Shown here one piece after another: positions 7,901 to 9,854 of a stretch of 9,854 bases of DNA. Each line of letters begins with the position of its first letter. The stretch's first letter is position 1. The DNA comes from Chloroflexi bacterium UBA6265 (lineage in GTDB: Bacteria > Chloroflexota > Chloroflexia > Thermomicrobiales > UBA6265). The stretch lies in the NCBI GenBank assembly GCA_002440805.1, contig DJVD01000264.1:18047-27900 (forward strand). Reading direction: 5' to 3'. A program made the position numbers and the translations under genes. The notes under the pieces were generated by a model. The model was not told the DNA's origin, did not search any database, and worked only from the letters and a program-made list of their open reading frames with translations.

Positions 7901-7948
7901 GCGGAACTCCCAATCGCACTGCTTAGCTGGCAAGGAGATGCCTCATGA
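4946..7948 (+). CDS. treY: Maltooligosyltrehalose synthase
   Basis: TreY is a GH13 intramolecular transglucosylase that turns the last alpha-1,4 bond at the reducing end of a maltodextrin into an alpha,alpha-1,1 bond. Landmarks in order are RATYRMQFN near residues 29-37, the N-terminal barrel block DFVPNHMG (about 110-117), GVRFDHPDGLWDP with the nucleophile D361, TVAEKIL with acid/base E429, the insert-type block THDTKRSEDVR with the transition-state D674, and IPDIYQGTEVWD followed by LVDPDNRRAVDY near 829-854. All three catalytic acids are present. At 1000 residues it is longer than the classical enzymes (about 700-800). Extra sequence lies before D361 and between D361 and E429. The start is TTG, supported by AGGAG 6 nt upstream. 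The TGA overlaps the treZ ATG, so both enzymes of the pathway are coupled. It is cytoplasmic, acting on glycogen or maltodextrins. Confidence 0.96.
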   Translation: MTIRTGDTHLRSVVDSVLNQRSNQAAIRATYRMQFNHVFTFAHATDLVPYLQSLGISHLYASPIFTAAPGSMHGYDVVDYNQINPEIGTREEFDELVATLHRHDMGLILDFVPNHMGIEKGANAWWQDVLQNGRMSRYADYFDIDWQPLKFELHGKVLLPFLGDHYGAVLERGELQLAYDAGTFRVQYWDTSFPLDPTTYPSILQRVQADLSAELAADDIDVLELESILTAFDRLERAGENEPEAAAIEARYREQVVTMRRLAVVMDGNGRMRASLDRIVGQMNGTVGTPASFDELDKLLVQQPYRLSFWRVASEEINYRRFFAINTLAAIRQESRDVFAATHALIMELLVSGAIDGVRFDHPDGLWDPERYFHDFQVGFVRAAVRQQLVVENDDAWQAMLPELNREIQEALKGVAAADRQWPVWTVAEKILEHGEIMPHTWKINGTVGYEFMQATNGVQVNSANRALFDTIYQRFTGERIRFNELVYEMKLWQVREAFASELNVLTNVANRISESDRHSRDLTFNSLRSALREIIANFHVYRTYTTCREGDVTESDMVTINAAVDEAIRRNPRLDPSVFNFLRDALLLHHTGESEERQYAPCHFAMKLQQLSGPVMAKGLEDTSFYRFNRLTSQNEVGGDPARFGTTVSEFHKQNQARLSDWPLSMINSSTHDTKRSEDVRAAINVLSERPTEWRAAINRWTRLNRKFKVMLEGSLAPNKIDDWVLYQTLVGTWPLNGLAGIDANYVTRVQEYIQKVVREAGRFSNWVNPSEAYEGALAAFVAGMLNKRRNRTFLNDIDAFVSAQRDAGLANALSQQVLKLTSPGIPDIYQGTEVWDDSLVDPDNRRAVDYAARQRAIAADRNLAALVENRLNGAIKLEFTSRLLRLRRELPDLFLLGDYQPVRVSGAASEHVIAFMRVHEGSRLLVVVPRLLYTLAGNADIFANPDLWRDTSLQIPAAIASEGWTNLLTGGEVNDPADLTEILAELPIALLSWQGDAS
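7933..7937 (+). promoter_or_regulatory. Ribosome-binding site of treZ inside the end of treY
   Basis: AGGAG lies 7 nt before the ATG at 7945. An ATG at 7938 is out of frame and too close to this site, so the overlapping ATGA start is the right one. Confidence 0.7.
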
Positions 7949-9756
7949 CTCAACCCTGGCAGATGATTCCTGGTGCCCATGCGGGGCCCGATGGTGTGAC
8001 CTTCGCCGTGTGGGCGCCTGATCATCCACGCGTGCGCGTGGTGGTTGAGGATACCGGAGGCGAACGCACCCTGGACATGACCATTGGCGATCGCGGCATT
8101 TGGAGCGTGGTTGATCCACATGCCGGTGCCGGCTCGCGCTACGCCTTCCTGCCGGGAGACGAGCCGGAGACTCCTGATTTCTACAGCCGCAGCCAACCAG
8201 ACGGTGTGCATGCCCGATCCGAGGTGGTCGATCCCACCACCTATACCTGGGCAGATAGCGAGTGGCCAGGTGTTCCCGCGGATCGCGCAGTGATCTACGA
8301 GTTGCATGTCGGCACGTATACCCAGGAAGGCACCTGGGAGGCGCTCATCGCCGAACTGCCCGCCATCAGGGACCTGGGCATCACCGTGATCGAGGTTATG
8401 CCGGTAAGCGAGTGCCCCGGCAACCGTAACTGGGGTTACGACGGCGTTAATCACTTCGCGCCGGCCAGCTATTACGGCCCGGTGGATGATATGCGTCGCT
8501 TCGTCGATACCGCCCACCAGCTTGGCCTTGCCGTGATCCTGGACGTTGTTTACAACCACTTCGGCCCGGAAGGGAACTACACCGGTCGCTACAGCACGCA
8601 CTACCTGAGCGACAGCCATACGACCGATTGGGGCCCGGCCCTCAACTGGGATGGTGAGCAAAGCGAGATGGTGCGGCAGTGGGCCATCGATAATGTCTGT
8701 TACTGGGTCAGCGAATTCCATATTGATGGTTTCCGCCTCGATGCCACGCATGCCATGGTAGACGACGGCCCGAAGCACATCATCCAGGAGATCGGCGAGC
8801 AGGCTCGGGCTCTCGCCGGCGATCGTACATTGCTGTTTTATGCCGAAGATGGTCGCCATGACATCAATCGTGCCCGCGTAATCGAGCGCGGTGGCGAGGG
8901 GATGGATGGCACCTGGGCGGACGATTTCCATCACGAAATGCGTGTGCATCTCACCAACGACAAAGAGATGTGGCTCAAGCACTACGCCGGTACCACGTTG
9001 AGTATTGCGGAAACCATTAACTCCGGCTTCGGCCCCACTACCCTCAAGCGCGGTAGTGAGTACGCGGTGACCCCGGACGACCCCGGCCACGCCTTTGTTG
9101 TGTGCATCCAGAATCACGACCAGGTCGGCAACCGCCCCTTTGGCGAACGCCTGCATCACGTGATCAACCACGATCGCTACAAGGTCGCCAGTGCGCTGAT
9201 GCTCTTCATCCCGGAAACGCCGCTCATTTTCATGGGGCAGGAGTTTGCCGCCAGCACACCGTTCAGTTTTTTCACTGATATGCCGGAGGATCTGGGCAAG
9301 TTGGTGACGGAGGGGCGACGGCGGGAGTTCCGCGAGTTCGGTGCCTTCGCCGTGGCGGAGTTGCGCGATTCAATCCCCGATCCCCAGGCGCCCAGCACCT
9401 TCGAGCGGTCAAAGCTGCGGTTGGAGGAACGCGAGGCCCACGGGGAAATCTATGCCCTGTATCGCGACCTGCTTCAGCTGCGCCAGTCGGAAGAGGCCAT
9501 GGCCGGAGGCGAACGCAGCCGATGTCAGGCGACGGCGCTGGGTGCCGAGTTGATCTCGGTACGTCGGAGTGGCAGTGAAAGCGAACTGGTGTTGCTGGCC
9601 AACTTTGGGCCGGAGACCTCCGCCCCGCTGGAAGATGGTTGGACGATCGCCCTCACCACCCAGGACGAGCGTTACGGTGGCCCAGGCCATCCCTTGCTCT
9701 GGGCGGATGGCGTGGCAACCATCCCGGCGCGAACAGCGGTGATCTTGCGTCGCTAG
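7945..9756 (+). CDS. treZ: Maltooligosyltrehalose trehalohydrolase
   Basis: TreZ cuts the alpha-1,4 bond next to the trehalosyl end made by TreY and releases free trehalose. The 603-residue length is normal for the family. An N-terminal beta-sandwich (about 8-95, beginning GPDGVTFAVWAP) is followed by a GH13 barrel. The barrel shows YELHVGTYTQEGTW (115-128), DVVYNHFGPEGNY (200-212), HIDGFRLDATHAM with the nucleophile D266, FYAEDGRHD with acid/base E301, DGTWADDFHHEMRV around 332-345 and QNHDQVGNRPFG with the transition-state D392. The C-terminal beta-domain ends with IPARTAVILRR. Nothing is missing. The ATG overlaps the treY stop by 4 bp. No treX/glgX debranching enzyme is in the window, although one often accompanies this pair. 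The stop codon overlaps the stop of the convergent membrane-protein gene. Confidence 0.96.
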   Translation: MTQPWQMIPGAHAGPDGVTFAVWAPDHPRVRVVVEDTGGERTLDMTIGDRGIWSVVDPHAGAGSRYAFLPGDEPETPDFYSRSQPDGVHARSEVVDPTTYTWADSEWPGVPADRAVIYELHVGTYTQEGTWEALIAELPAIRDLGITVIEVMPVSECPGNRNWGYDGVNHFAPASYYGPVDDMRRFVDTAHQLGLAVILDVVYNHFGPEGNYTGRYSTHYLSDSHTTDWGPALNWDGEQSEMVRQWAIDNVCYWVSEFHIDGFRLDATHAMVDDGPKHIIQEIGEQARALAGDRTLLFYAEDGRHDINRARVIERGGEGMDGTWADDFHHEMRVHLTNDKEMWLKHYAGTTLSIAETINSGFGPTTLKRGSEYAVTPDDPGHAFVVCIQNHDQVGNRPFGERLHHVINHDRYKVASALMLFIPETPLIFMGQEFAASTPFSFFTDMPEDLGKLVTEGRRREFREFGAFAVAELRDSIPDPQAPSTFERSKLRLEEREAHGEIYALYRDLLQLRQSEEAMAGGERSRCQATALGAELISVRRSGSESELVLLANFGPETSAPLEDGWTIALTTQDERYGGPGHPLLWADGVATIPARTAVILRR

Positions 9757-9854
9757 AAGCCCGCATCTTTCAACGTGGCGACGACACCGGTGAGCAGCAT
9801 TTGGGTAGCGATAAGCACCAGGATCATACCCATCAGGCGCTCGATCGCCATCAG
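9753..9854 (-). CDS. MarC-family integral membrane protein, C-terminal fragment (enters from the right edge)
   Basis: The last 33 residues and a TAG stop are visible. The peptide reads LMAIERLMGMILVLIATQ, then MLLTGVVATLKDAGF, one hydrophobic membrane-spanning segment with a short polar tail. The RLMGMILVxIAxQMLLxG pattern is the usual end of MarC/UPF0056 proteins, six-helix inner-membrane proteins of unclear function. MarC was once linked to multiple antibiotic resistance, a link later withdrawn. The assignment rests on this motif alone, since the rest lies outside. The stop (9755-9753) overlaps the stop of treZ on the other strand. Confidence 0.6.
   Translation of the reverse strand: MMAIERLMGMILVLIATQMLLTGVVATLKDAGF

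Noticed and set aside
7705..9171. A 488-codon open frame on the minus strand, opposite treZ and the end of treY
   Set aside because: It lies antisense to two genes with all catalytic motifs intact. Its translation is rich in His, Gly, Ala and Val with no recognisable domain. Long antisense open frames are expected in GC-rich coding DNA.

Overview
The window carries two divergent gene blocks in DNA of fairly high GC content, with almost no non-coding sequence. It looks like a bacterial chromosome rather than a mobile element: I saw no transposase, integrase, tRNA, rRNA, CRISPR array or long repeat. The taxonomic guess is a Gram-positive-like or deeply branching phylum. Chloroflexota is my first choice, because of the HerA/NurA/archaeal-type Mre11 set, the GAAC-N4-GTTC palindrome and the TreY/TreZ pair. 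That placement is inference and is only moderately supported.

Left block (minus strand, 3329 down to 1): a tightly packed DNA-end-processing operon in the order nurA-like nuclease, herA-like hexameric ATPase, then the N-terminus of an mre11/sbcD-like nuclease that runs off the window edge. The nurA-herA gap is 10 bp and herA-mre11 share an ATGA overlap, so the three products are probably made together. A rad50/sbcC partner would be expected just beyond the left edge. In archaea these proteins cooperate to resect double-strand breaks.

Control region (3330-3481, 152 bp): it separates the nurA operon from argH. It holds a perfect 12-bp palindrome, GAACACGTGTTC, matching the Gram-positive LexA/SOS operator pattern. 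A second TAGAACACG half-site lies 26 bp away, and a TATACT -10-like element between them faces nurA. Toward argH there are a short hairpin and a longer inverted repeat. The simplest reading is that the break-repair operon is SOS-induced.

Right block (plus strand, 3482-9756): argH (argininosuccinate lyase, last step of arginine synthesis), treY (maltooligosyltrehalose synthase, TTG start, 1000 aa) and treZ (maltooligosyltrehalose trehalohydrolase). Spacing is 12 bp between argH and treY, and a 4-bp ATGA overlap joins treY to treZ. TreY and TreZ together convert the reducing end of alpha-glucan chains to free trehalose. The joining of arginine synthesis to trehalose synthesis is unusual.

Right edge: the C-terminal end of a MarC-family membrane protein comes in on the minus strand. 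Its stop codon overlaps that of treZ in a shared CTAG. Apart from the 152-bp control region there is no gene-free stretch above about 15 bp.
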